From: Owenia fusiformis
Lineage: Eukaryota; Annelida; Polychaeta; Sabellida; Oweniidae
NCBI GenBank assembly: GCA_903813345.2
Contig: CAIIXF020000005.1
Location: 3,482,356 to 3,546,355, forward strand
DNA length: 64,000 nucleotides
Direction of reading: 5' to 3'
Under the pieces are notes generated by a model. The model saw only the letters and a list, made by a program, of their open reading frames with translations. It did not search any database and was not told the origin of the DNA. The position numbers and the translations under genes are program-made. Each line of letters starts with the position of its first letter. Within the stretch, counting starts at the first letter, position 1. Shown piece after piece: positions 50,595-61,719 of this stretch.

Positions 50595-53500
50595 ATGGGC
50601 AACATGGGGTAAGTTTAGTTGGAATAATTAGACACATAATAAGCATTATGAGAATGCAATGTGAGTACCCTTTCATTTGAAATGATTGTAATTTTGTTTT
50701 TCTTAGACATCTAGCACTTCTCATCGGTGTTATGATTGCATTGTTTACAACACACTGTCACGGAATGGAACCTGTGAACAATCGTACACGTGAAAGAGTG
50801 TTTGTGATTTTCGGGGAATACAAGGACCAGTTGACCTTAAAGATACAGCCATTTCCAAAAACTGCGCATGAATTTCATAGGTTGGCAGGAAGGGAAACGA
50901 GAAGTCAGATTATACAGGAAGGTACCCATTACGATGTAGATTTTTCAACACTATATTGTTGCCTAGTCTAGTACTAGTACATGGGGGGAGGGGTACAGAG
51001 TAAGACTACTGCATATACATATAATCAATTAAAAAGGCTGCATCTTTTTTCATCGCTACCTCCATTAATCCTTATGTTTGCTACCTTTTTGTAAGGTATT
51101 GTTTTTTCAAAAAGTAGGTCAACAAAGGTCAAATCGAGGTGGTGAAGTTTATTGACATTTTGTGAAATTGTTGTTGTTTTTTTAAAAGAAATATATTTGA
51201 TGCCAAAAATGTTGCATATTTCCCCAAAGAGTAGTCAATTATGGTTCAAATGAAACAAAATTCAAGGTAACGCGCAACTAAATAATTGACAATTTCTGAT
51301 TCAACTTGATTATTAACATTTGCATTCGACTTCACTTCGTAAAAGAGAGCTTCGTCTTCGGTAGTGGTAGGTAGTGTTTATAACTAGACTCCCGCGCAGG
51401 GTACTTCATTTTGTCGTTATAATGCATATTTCTTGAAATATTAAAAAGGCCAATCAGAAATTCAATCACGCCCGGTGATCGGGAAAATGGGACGGAAGTG
51501 TGGGGGGGGGGGGGGGGGGAGCAGGCAATTTCTGCTGGAAAATTCCAAAAATCTGGAAGATTTGATTTTCAAGAAAAAGTTTACTGTTGAATTCTTAAAA
51601 GAATAGGTGCATGGTATGGTAAAATATGTGCATAATATCTCAACACTAATGACATTGCTAACTTTTTAAAGTTAGTTTCCATGCGTTATACAAAATATAA
51701 TCGAAATGAATTAATATTGGATTGAGGGGGGGGGAGTGGATGGAGGGGGGAGTAACGTGTATATAAGACATGATAAGACAAGCCACTTCAATTTATTCTT
51801 ATAACTCCAAATTCTCCCATTTTTCATTCTCCAGAGATACAATATCCAGTTTCTTACTTGAGTACTGAGTTTAGTTTTTTCAAATACACGAGTTCTTGTG
51901 AATTTGTTCCATTGTAAAGACATATAACCCCCCTCCCTTCATCCACACCCCCTCCATCAAATATTAATTTACTTCGATTATTTTTTGTATAACGCATGGG
52001 AACTAACTTTAAAAAGTGAGCAATGTCATTAGTGTTGTGATAATAACGTCCCTTATACCTATTTATTACAGGTCGTGTAGACCATTGTTGCCTGATTTAT
52101 AGCAAAAGCATTGACTTTTGCTCGTTGGTGATGATGCACCTTTTTTAATAGTATCAGTTCAAAAAATACTAGAAGACCTAACATATTTTGCCATGCACTG
52201 TACCTCTTCATTTGGCCATTCAGTTATAAATTTTCTCTCGAAAAAATGAATCTTTTGAGTTTTTTTGCAGAAATCCCCTACTCCCCCCTCCATCCATTTT
52301 GTACGATCACCGGGTGTGTCTATAGGGCAAGGAAAAACTAAAAGTGGCTTGCTTTATTTATGAAACCAATGAAAGTGAAAAAGAAAGCAATGAAGAGGCA
52401 GAAGAAGATTTAGCGTCAAGTCCTGATGAAGATGACAAAATTAATAACAATGAATCGTGGTTTCATATTTGAACGATAGAGCCCATGGTTCGCGTAACCG
52501 TTCATCAAAATACATTATTATCGATGGCTTGAGTAAAACATATTAGGTGGTTTCCAATGCTTAATTGGCTTTGTATGATCGTATGTAGGTTACATCTACA
52601 TACCCCAAGGTTGTTACCCTACTATCACACCAAACTAGTTCTCACTACGTTCTCGAAAAAGGGATTCAACTGTGTACGAACGGACTGGACGTACTTAGAA
52701 CCGTTTGGGGTCTATTTACAAACTTCATCGAATGTACTTGAACGGATAGGTCCTCTAGAAAAAATGAATCTTTTGAGTTTTTTTGCAGAAATCCCCTACT
52801 CCCCCCTCCATCCATTTTGTACGATCACCGGGTGTGTCTATAGGGCAAGGAAAAACTAAAAGTGGCTTGCTTTATTTATGAAACCAATGAAAGTGAAAAA
52901 GAAAGCAATGAAGAGGCAGAAGAAGATTTAGCGTCAAGTCCTGATGAAGATGACAAAATTAATAACAATGAATCGTGGTTTCATATTTGAACGATAGAGC
53001 CCATGGTTCGCGTAACCGTTCATCAAAATACATTATTATCGATGGCTTGAGTAAAACATATTAGGTGGTTTCCAATGCTTAATTGGCTTTGTATGATCGT
53101 ATGTAGGTTACATCTACATACCCCAAGGTTGTTACCCTACTATCACACCAAACTAGTTCTCACTACGTTCTCGAAAAAGGGATTCAACTGTGTACGAACG
53201 GACTGGACGTTCTTAGAACCGTTTGGGGTCTATTTACAAACTTCATCGAATGTACTTGAACGGATAGGTCCTCTAGAACTTGGAACATGTTCAAAATGCT
53301 CTCGTGGTCGTCACGTTCTACAATTAGAACGAGTGACAACGTACTAACGACGAGCTGGACGTACTACGAACGGAACCATCGTGCTTCAATCCTACTAGGG
53401 ACGTAATTACAACGAGTTGAACTGTCTGAGGACGTATTGAGAACGAGGTAGAACTAATTGCAAACGGGTTTAAACTGATAAAGAACGTATTAAAGACTCC

Positions 53501-56500
53501 TTATGAACGAGTTAGCAAAAATAAAGCTATCACACCAAACAAGTTGCCACTTCGTTCCTCAAAACTGGTTTTAAACTGTGTGCGAACGGAATGAACGTAG
53601 CTGCAACTTTCTAAGGACTGTTTACGAACTTCATGAACGTTCTCAGACGGGAAGGTAATTTTTGAATTTTGAAATGATTCAAAATTCGATGGCGACCATA
53701 CCGTTCTGTAATCAGGTCATGATGACTTTCTAGACTAAGGGACGCTTTATACAACGTTGCACACCGACGTGGTGCGACCTGAAGAAACTGCGAATCAGAT
53801 GGACGTATTGAAGACTATTTATGAACGAAGTAGCTAATTATTTAAGACATATTTCCCGACCACAGCCAGATTGAGCCCGTTTACGATTTTTTCGTAGGAC
53901 TGGCAAGAACGGGTAAGAACTAGTTTGGTGTGATAGGGGGGTTAGGCAATGTAGACCATGCCCTAACGACGTAAATAAACAAATTCCTAATTTTGTGTAG
54001 TTTTGAATTTCAAATTGACAGTTTTTCGATTATTTCATTTCATGTTCACACCGGAATAGCCTGACAACGATAAAGTCAGAAACCGTTGTCACAAATGGCG
54101 GACATAACCGTCACTTCAACTGTTTGATCACTTGGTCCTCATTTCATAGGATTTTGTCGTCACTAACTCTGTGCATGAATTATGCTCTTGTGATGATGTT
54201 TCATATGAAATTCCAATTTCTATCAAATTGGGTCGTGAATCGCCACAATATAGCGTCTACGATATCGTCAATGACAACGGAATATGAATTTGAGTAATTT
54301 AGAAAGACAAAAAAGCAGTGTCCGTTGTCCCGTATCTCATTTTGATCGGTTAGATTAAAGACTTTATCTCGATAATAGAACATTATTAACTGTCCAATGA
54401 GTATTGAGACACTTTGATTGATTGTTGTTCCGAAGGAATCTAGTCTAGGTGCTCTATTAAACATACAGTTCATGAAAATCTAATTGAAGCGACGATTATG
54501 CCCGCCATTTGGGACAACGGTATATGACTTTACCGTTGTCACTCCACGGTGATGTTTTCTCCGGGCATCAATTTGCAGACTACATTCAAAATATACATTA
54601 CTGAACGCATCACCGAATGCGACGCTAACATAAATCGTTCATCCTTTCATTGATACACAGTAGTAGAAAATAATGCACCAACCTTAGTTTTCTGTTCCAC
54701 CGTGGCCATTTTATTGGATAAATCAGTGAACGTAGCAGTCCAATCTCGTTTTCAGAGGTGGCGTTACCGTCATGCTATAATAGCATGACTTATGTACGGT
54801 CGGTTTTGTATATATGGTATGTCCCTCGGGAAATATCTATATCTTCCCTTGGTCCCTTTGGTCCCTCGGGGAGATATAGAGATTATCCTATATGAGGTTC
54901 AGGATATTGGGATTATCCCGAGGCTAATATAATATATTTGCCCGAGGGCCGCAGGTCCCGAGGGAAAATATATTATATTGGCCAAGGGATAATCCCAATA
55001 TCCTGAACCGACTATAGGATAATATGTTTATCCCATACCAATCTTGGTCATCTGGTTCACATTGTTCAATCGTGGAAATATTTTAGAATATTCATGTCCA
55101 GTTTTGTTTTCTTGGCCGTGGGCGGATTTTCCTGTTCTCTCAAATATTCCCACATTTATTTTCTCAAATTTTTTGATTGATTAAGTGGATGCTCCCCTTT
55201 TTTAAACCATCAAACAGATCCCGATAGTCTGTGTTTTCTCCATTGTCGTTTACAGTCATTACGCGAACGTTACAAATTATGAACAAATATGCGAGCGGCG
55301 ATTGTGACGTAGCGGGCAGATATACTATACAGAGGCGTAGCTAGCCCATTTTGCGAGTGTACGCCCGTATGATTTCCCGGTTTTATCAAAATTAACAAAA
55401 CGATGGTTCCATAAAATAGGAAGATCCCGGGTGTTCAGAAGATAGGGGACACACTAAACAGATTAATTCAATGAAGGAAATATGTATTGTTTGATCATTT
55501 TGACATAGCTTTTTAAAGGGATTGAATTAACTTTATTAACAGATAATATTCGGGAAACAAAATAGACAGATTCTATATAATCATGCCATCGGCGATCGAA
55601 GCCGTCTATCAAGGCGATTTTATTTTTTAGGCTACCTAAAACTGTATGTATGAGGCTCATTGTTTTAAGCTTTTGTGGTCATTCTCCATGAAATATTATT
55701 ATTTTTCTGTGTTTGTTTTTATCTAGCTCACAAGATGATTAACAATAAAAGAACAGTTACACGACCGTTTCAACTCCATTTCGGATCTTAACAATCTGTA
55801 CGTGATTCTATAGAATAAATTCTATCTTTCTGTTTTTTTTGCATTTGCGAACATGTCAATAACAGTATCAATGTTTATATCCTGTTCCCTATGGATATGT
55901 ATTATGGCCAAGGAAGAAAGTCTTTCCTCGTTCATTGTGGAACGCAAGTATGGCTTAATGCGTTTCAAACTGCTAAAGCTTCGTTCAGCCACGCAAGTGG
56001 ATACTGGCAATGTTAGCAGCTGGACCAAACACGTGTAGACACCGGGGTAAAGAGGCTGGGGGGTCTGTTGAATAGTGTCAATAAGAGTTGCTGGGATGTT
56101 CCCTTGAGCAACTTGTTGCCATTTATGGCTCCACCGTGTTACTTCATTTTGAAGCTCTTGTACATCTCCAGCCTCAAGGTCTGTTTCGAATTCGTCGAAC
56201 AAGTTCCCAACGTTCAAATTTGGCAGATTGCCTGGAATCTTGGTAAAATATTTATTTTTCATCACAATTATATGGCATTATTTTTGCTTCTTTATTCATT
56301 AAATTCAAATATATTTGATATATGAAATATTTATATTCGCTAAATCATTTTTCCATTTGGTAAAAACGTTTATTTGTTTGTTACAGCAAATTAAGTTTTC
56401 AAAATAGCCAATCACTTAATACTATGTGCATTAAATTACATATTTCATTCGTTAAATGATATTTTTTGCGTAAATTGTTATGGTATTCCTTAGGAGTAAC

Positions 56501-57981
56501 ACATTATATGCACAATATTGAATTTCTATTTGAACCCTACCGAAATAAGTTTGCCTATATTTACCAAATGTTTTATTTTTCTATGACATAGTTAATGCAT
56601 TTTACCGAAAGATAATTTGCTATTTACCGAATGCAATAAAGTAATATTCGATAACTTGCGTTGTTGTTCGATATTTTGTCACGTAACTTCGAGATTTGCA
56701 AAATGGCCGCGCAGCTATTCTTCATAGTACACATATATCACGTGACTGAAACCTCGTAAATTATCAAAAAATAACGAAATTTATCGAATGTGGCATTCGG
56801 TATTTACCGAATATAAATAATTTAAATACCGAATGTACAAATAATTAATTGAATTAAACGTGCGTTAAGGAAAACAAATTGATTCGCTGCATCACACAAA
56901 TACATGTATAAATATCAAATGTGAATGTCAATATAAAGAACAAGTGAAACTATTTAGCGAATATAAATTGTATAGATTATTACATTTGATAAAATAAAAA
57001 ACATTCGATAGATTGGGTAAAGGTTTGGTAAATTGTTTGTTTTATTTGGTATTCATGGAATATTAATGTACCGAATAAAGAAGCAGTTTAAACACCATAC
57101 AATTAATCAGGTAAATTTTATTTTTTCTTAAAATTTGAGAGTACGCCTGGGCGTACTTGGCGTACACGTAGCTACGCCACTGCTATATCTGCCCGCTCGG
57201 AGCGGGACGTAAAGCTATATCTGCCCGCTGATGAAAATATAAGATTTTACAAACCGGCTTCATGTACCTGTAACACGTCCAAGTATGGGATAAATAAACA
57301 TATCCATCAGAATAATCCCTATATCAAAAACCTCCCAGTACCTTTATGTATACATTATGATTGTTCGTATATTTGTGCATATTTTTACACACCTGTCTCG
57401 CTATCCCCTGTACCCGTCAATGGTAAAGGATGGCGTTTATCAAGATGGCGTATTTTTCAGGAAGAAGAGCACTTGATCACTTTAAGAATAAATTTGGACT
57501 GGATCTGAGTGATTTGATAACTGATGACGCGATATACAATGGCACTGACGTAGTCCTTGGGAATGTTACATTCACAACTCTAACTGTCGCATATAATGTA
57601 AATCCATATCGTTTGGTTATGGAGTCAAATGGCAAAAAGGCGCGCTTTTACGAAAACCCGCCATTGATAAAAGAAATTATACTCGTTCTTCTGATAAATG
57701 AGCAATTCAAAGCAGGAGGTACATATAACAAGACTCTTTATCCAGGAGAATATTTATTGTGGGGAGATTACATCTTTACGACACCACGTGGTTTAAATGT
57801 GATCCATTTTCGCAACAATCCAATGACGCCCTTTGGTGGAGGACACGGTATCATCAAACACCGTAAATATGGGAAAGGTTTCCTTCAGCTGTCCATAGTG
57901 AAACATGACGATGGTATAACCAGAGCAGTAAATGTTCTTCGTTTTCCGCGGCTGAATAATACCAAAAAACTTAAATTATAA
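50595..57981 (+). CDS. Secreted cysteine-free protein of unknown family, 3 exons, 249 aa
   Basis: Exon 1 is 50595-50608 (ATG, then GTAAGT, phase 2). Exon 2 is 50707-50921 (after 'ttcttag', phase-1 exit). Exon 3 is 57461-57981 (after 'tatttttcag', phase-1 entry, stop TAA). The joined frame is open throughout. Residues 1-24 form a signal peptide (hydrophobic 'LALLIGVMIALF'). The mature part has no cysteine and at least four N-glycosylation sequons (NRT, NGT, NVT, NKT). It is basic near its C-terminus and holds a glycine-rich 'TPFGGGHG' stretch. No transmembrane segment follows, though 'EIILVLLI' is hydrophobic. I do not recognise the fold or family. The exon 2 donor (GTACCC) is weak, so an alternative reading ending at 50971 is possible. 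Intron 2 (6.5 kb) holds several transposons. Confidence 0.65.
51467..52318. mobile_element. 850-bp TIR element with G/C-run arms
   Basis: The ends are 'cacgcccggtgatcg' and inverse 'cgatcaccgggtgtg'. Inner arms carry G- and C-runs, and a stronger inverted repeat spans about 51640-52045 ('ctaatgacattgctaacttt' against its inverse). The right end lies inside the 518-bp duplication. Confidence 0.65.
52241..52758 (+). repeat. 518-bp tandem duplication, copy 1
   Basis: It is followed head-to-tail by copy 2 (52759-53276). The only difference I noticed is 'gacgtacttagaacc' against 'gacgttcttagaacc'. It spans the right end of one transposon, a short coding-like stretch, and the left end of another transposon. 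Confidence 0.92.
52326..52472 (+). pseudogene. Acidic coding-like stretch, 48 codons, copy 1
   Basis: It is open from GGC after 'gtctatag' to TGA. The translation starts 'GKEKLKVACFIYETNESEKE' and is highly acidic, ending 'NNNESWFHI'. The AG before it could be a splice acceptor, so it may be a 3' coding exon or captured exon. It does not continue the frame of the secreted gene's exon 2. No family is recognised. Confidence 0.4.
52759..53276 (+). repeat. 518-bp tandem duplication, copy 2
   Basis: Near-identical to 52241-52758, it continues into the body of the 53141-53935 element. Confidence 0.92.
52844..52990 (+). pseudogene. Acidic coding-like stretch, 48 codons, copy 2
   Basis: Identical frame and stop to the 52326-52472 copy, 518 bp downstream. 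The open frame is preserved in both copies, but the duplication is too young for this to show selection. Confidence 0.4.
53141..53935. mobile_element. 795-bp TIR element 'TATCACACCAAACTAGTTCT', ACG-rich
   Basis: The ends 'tatcacaccaaactagttct' and inverse 'agaactagtttggtgtgata' are exact over 20 bp. The interior is full of 'aacg', 'gaacg' and 'acgt' words and contains an internal near-copy of the end at about 53527. A duplicated left end lies at 52623. Confidence 0.75.
54047..54551. mobile_element. TIR MITE 'GAATAGCCTGACAACG', copy 2 (empty-site copy)
   Basis: About 505 bp, inverted relative to the 38-kb copy and matching it along its length. It lacks the 610-bp insertion and has an intact single TTAA at 54386-54389. 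Confidence 0.85.
54896..55009. repeat. Near-perfect palindrome around CCCGAGGG motifs
   Basis: 'ggttcaggatattgggatta' at the left is inverted as 'taatcccaatatcctgaacc' at the right. The centre has 'cccgagggccgcaggtcccg'. It belongs to a larger repeat block at about 54800-55060 with 'ccctcggg' words. Confidence 0.7.
55330..57182 (-). mobile_element. 1.85-kb hAT-type element with degenerate transposase
   Basis: The ends are CAG(a/t)GGCGTAGCTA, inverted: left 'cagaggcgtagcta', right 'tagctacgccactg'. Both flanks have the 5-bp 'ctata', not the usual 8 bp. The right half (56530-57080) carries many ATTCGGTA/TACCGAAT-type words, likely subterminal transposase-binding repeats. Only the C-terminal part of a hAT transposase remains. 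Confidence 0.75.
55822..56265 (-). pseudogene. hAT transposase C-terminal dimerisation domain
   Basis: A 147-aa open frame with 'LPVSTCVAERSFSSLKRIK' followed by 'YLRSTMNEERLSSLAIIHIH' is the hallmark hAT dimerisation domain. The BED finger and catalytic DDE/RW region upstream are absent, so this is a 5'-deleted gene. Coding may begin at an acceptor just before 'IPGNLPN' rather than at the methionine. Confidence 0.85.
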
Positions 57982-58414
57982 ATTTCTGTATGAATATCAA
58001 TTTTCTGGAGCGTTTGAAAATAATGATTAAAATATGCTTCAAATAATGTTTTGAGTTCCTTTATATCTAGGTATCAGCATACAAAATTTGAACCAAATCT
58101 GTCCACTGGTATTTGAATTATAAAAGATCGTCTTTTTTACAAAAAAGGCGGCCATTTTGAATTCAGCTATCATCTCTCAATTTCTTCTCAAGCAGAGCTC
58201 TTTTGTCGCTATAGCTAGATATTGTACGGACATCATCACTGTTCCACAACTAGTTGCTTTTACGGAACGTCAATGTAACAAAATGGATGAACTTCCTGGA
58301 TATTTTCTCGATTTAAACTTACGTTGAAGTCATGTTGCGGATCATCATTTGGCACAAAGTTAGACAGTATAGTCTAGGTTTTAGGAATGCTCTCAGTTTG
58401 GAACTGGATTTTTA

Positions 58415-58420
58415 AATAAA
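58415..58420 (+). terminator. Candidate polyadenylation signal of the secreted gene
   Basis: AATAAA lies 434 nt downstream of the stop at 57981. It is the clearest signal before the next repeat element. Confidence 0.35.
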
Positions 58421-58469
58421 GCTGCAATTCATGCATTTAGACCATCGCTTTTGTTACATTGGTAATATA

Positions 58470-59155
58470 ACGGACTTTATTTCCAATACTTCTAAATTTT
58501 CCCAATTTTTTCCTCAATTACAGTAGGTCGAAAATTGATGATTTTGATGAATTTTTGAAAATCGTCATTCCCATGTAAACCAATTGAAAATGGTGGGTTT
58601 GGGGCAAATCAGAAATCAAGATATCTATTCAGTAAAAGATTCAGCAAAAAATATATGTATATAGAAAATTGAATTGTCTAACTCTTTTGTACACTAAGTG
58701 TTTAGTTTACTTGGTAAATACTAAAGTTACAGAGCTTCAAAGTCATTTTTGAAAAGCATTTTTCGGCTCCTGTGTCAATGGAAGAGGTTTTTTGAAAAAC
58801 AATTTTGACTTTAGAGACTTATAACTTTGTTGAACTGAAGAAACGTATCAACTTTTTGTTAAATAAAGTTAGCAAATTCAATTGCTTGCCTAACTTGTAT
58901 TTTTGCAAGGACTCGGGTCGATGGGTATTCTGTCAAATGACTTGGGGCAACCCTACCATTTCCCATTGGTTAACATGGAAAAAAATTGAGAAAATTTGGA
59001 GGTATTGGAAATAAAGTCAAATTACGTTTCCATCAATAGTATAAGTATTTTCATCGTAGGTTAAGTAAATAAAAATGCAAAGGTAAAGAGGCTTTAACAC
59101 GTAGTTCAATGGGGAAGCTAAGGTTGCCAAACTTATGGAGGGGAGTGTACCAACT
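58470..59155. mobile_element. Foldback repeat family A, third copy
   Basis: The arms 'ttatttccaatacttctaaa' and 'ggtattggaaataaagtc' are inverted. The right side ends 'aacttatggaggggagtgt' as at 1-370 and 46.5 kb. It is shorter at its left end than the 45.4-kb copy. Confidence 0.75.
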
Positions 59156-59950
59156 TTCATCCCATATCATCTAAATATGTTAAAGTTATGGTTGCCATGG
59201 TAACGGTGGTGAGAAGTATACGGAGCAGTTCCAGAATATCGGTAAAATGCGATAAATTTCTAGAATATAACCATTTGAAAGAGTGTTTATTATTGTATTT
59301 CCTATCAATGTTTTGTTTTGTTCAATATTGTATTATTGTTGCTATAGTGTTAAGTTCTAGTATAATGATATCACTGATACATATCAAAACTATGAAATGT
59401 TACTAACCAGTATTAGAAATATTATACACGTGCTTAGAAAAATGGTCCCTGAATCAATAGGAATATATTGCACATTATAAATGTACCAATTCACAAAGCA
59501 ACGAAAACAAATCTTACAATGGAATGTCTTGACATTGAACCTTTTTATACAATGCCCCATATTCACCTGATAAAGTCACTTGAGACTTTAACTCAATGGA
59601 CATCCAAAAGCCATATTTGTTAGAAGTTCAATAGAAAAATGAAATGGAACGCGGCTTGAAACCAAGAATGTTATCAGTAATCTGAAAGACGGCAGCTGTT
59701 GTCTTGTCTTTTCTCATGTGAAGATGCACAATGAAAGTAAAAATAATATTGGGAAATGCTCATTACTGGATAACAATGCTTGGAAATACATGTTACCGGA
59801 TATACATGTAGTAGTAATATGATATGATCAAATAGTGTTACAGTACACTAATCATCATTCTGATGTGGTAAATAATTTGATATAAAATAGGAGAATTGAT
59901 GGAGTGCATGAATGTTATGAGCAGGAGAAAGAATTATAGTAGTAATAGTA

Positions 59951-60607
59951 AAGGTCCATGTGCAGTATGGCAAGTGATTTTAGACTGTCATATCTTTCAC
60001 CATGACTACTTTCAAGGCATAAATACAGTGTTTCTTTTTATTAAAACAATATGTTTTCCTTCAAGTGAAGTCCCCATGATGATAAACATATCGATCGAAC
60101 AATTCGAAAAACTATAAATGGGGACCCCACGTCAACAATTTTTTCAAAATGTTGAACTTATTTGCTCAAAAGAGGATCTTGTTTTTCTGATTTTTATTGC
60201 ATGAAAAGATTATTCAACAAGGGGTCCAAAACATCTTAGTAGTAGAATGCAAAGTAGAATGCATGGTATTGAAAGTCTAGTTTTGAAGATATCAATTTTC
60301 GATGACCAAAATCATGCTGAAAACAATGGATAACATGAGTTTTCCCTATGGGAAAATAACATGGGAAATGTGGTTTTTAACTTTATCGCATTTCAATACC
60401 CATTCCCCTTTCAGAAGTTTTTAATATAGTGTAGAAGAAACTTTTGATATATTTAAATTGAGAAAAACAAGATCCTCTTTTAGAGAATAAGCCTTGCATT
60501 TTTAGAAAAGTGACAAGGTTGGGTCCTAATCCATAATTTTTCAGAGAATTTTTCATGGTGAAAGATGTAACTGTCTACAATAACTTGCCATACTGCACAT
60601 TGACCTT
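59951..60607. mobile_element. 657-bp foldback element with TA flanks
   Basis: The ends are 'aaggtccatgtgcagtatgg' and its near inverse 'ccatactgcacattgacctt'. Arms share 'tctttcaccatga' and 'aagaggatcttgtttttct' in inverse. TA lies on each side. Tc1/mariner-like MITE. Confidence 0.75.
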
Positions 60608-61719
60608 TATTCATTAAAGTCTCACGCACTAAAAAGTAAAAATGTTACATTAAGATACAAAACATATTTAATATAAGTTAAAACAGCGCCTGGCCGATGC
60701 CGACCTATGAGAGACCATTGACTGTTACTATTTCACGCCTTTTGGCTAACATCTTGATAATACATTTTCCAAGTTGCCTTTGTTTAGTTTTTTCATTCAT
60801 AATAATATTTTGCAAGACTTGTATACATGTTAACGCTGGGAATACTAAACCACAAAGACCCGAAGTTAGGTATAAGGGGCTAAATTATGCCTGCCATTAA
60901 CAGAGGTAAAAAAATTACCAAAAAATAAAATCCAAATTTTTCACAATTTGGAGAACATAATGCAACAGAAAATAATACATAAAATTTTTAAATATATGAT
61001 CTAGGTTTCTAAGCTATACATTTGAGGTTATTTTTCTTATCACTACGAAAATATTATGTAATCACTGTAGCGACGTTTTGTATTGTTTCTCAGGTATTGA
61101 TAAAATTAATGCTACAAATGAATCACTTTTATGTTAGAATGACAAATGCTTAAATTATGCTAGTTTTTCACAAATGGTTCTCAATACATTTTTACTCAGC
61201 GGTGAACATTAAAAATAAAGGAGGGCCTATTGCTCTTATTATCTTTCCAAAACCTGCTTATATCCAGCGGTAAGGTCAAAGAAGAAACAACCATCAGAAA
61301 ACTTGATGATAGCCAGCAGTAACGTCGAGGAAGAATTGTAAGGCGTTCGATTGCATATGACTCTAATTGATTATTGGACATGCCCTTGGAATATATGAAC
61401 ATTCCAATACCTCTGTAACAATCAATTAGATATAAATCTTACCTATTTGTTATTGTATTATGTTTTATAAAACATGAACACTATTACTAATTTGTTGTTT
61501 GACCCCTTGCGATTATATGGAAAACATCTGGTAATAAAATGTTTTAAATGGTAAGAAAACTAATATGTTCCCAATCATAAATTACCTAAATATTCCACAC
61601 AATTTTGTTTAATCTGCTTGGCTCATATTCGAAAAATCAAGCAAAATCTGAAAAACACACTTACGTATTTACACTAATTAAACACCGACACCTACAGTAA
61701 AATTAATATATATTTCTAC
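60608..61719. other. AT-rich spacer, nothing recognised
   Basis: No exon, RNA gene or complete mobile element is recognised. Confidence 0.4.
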
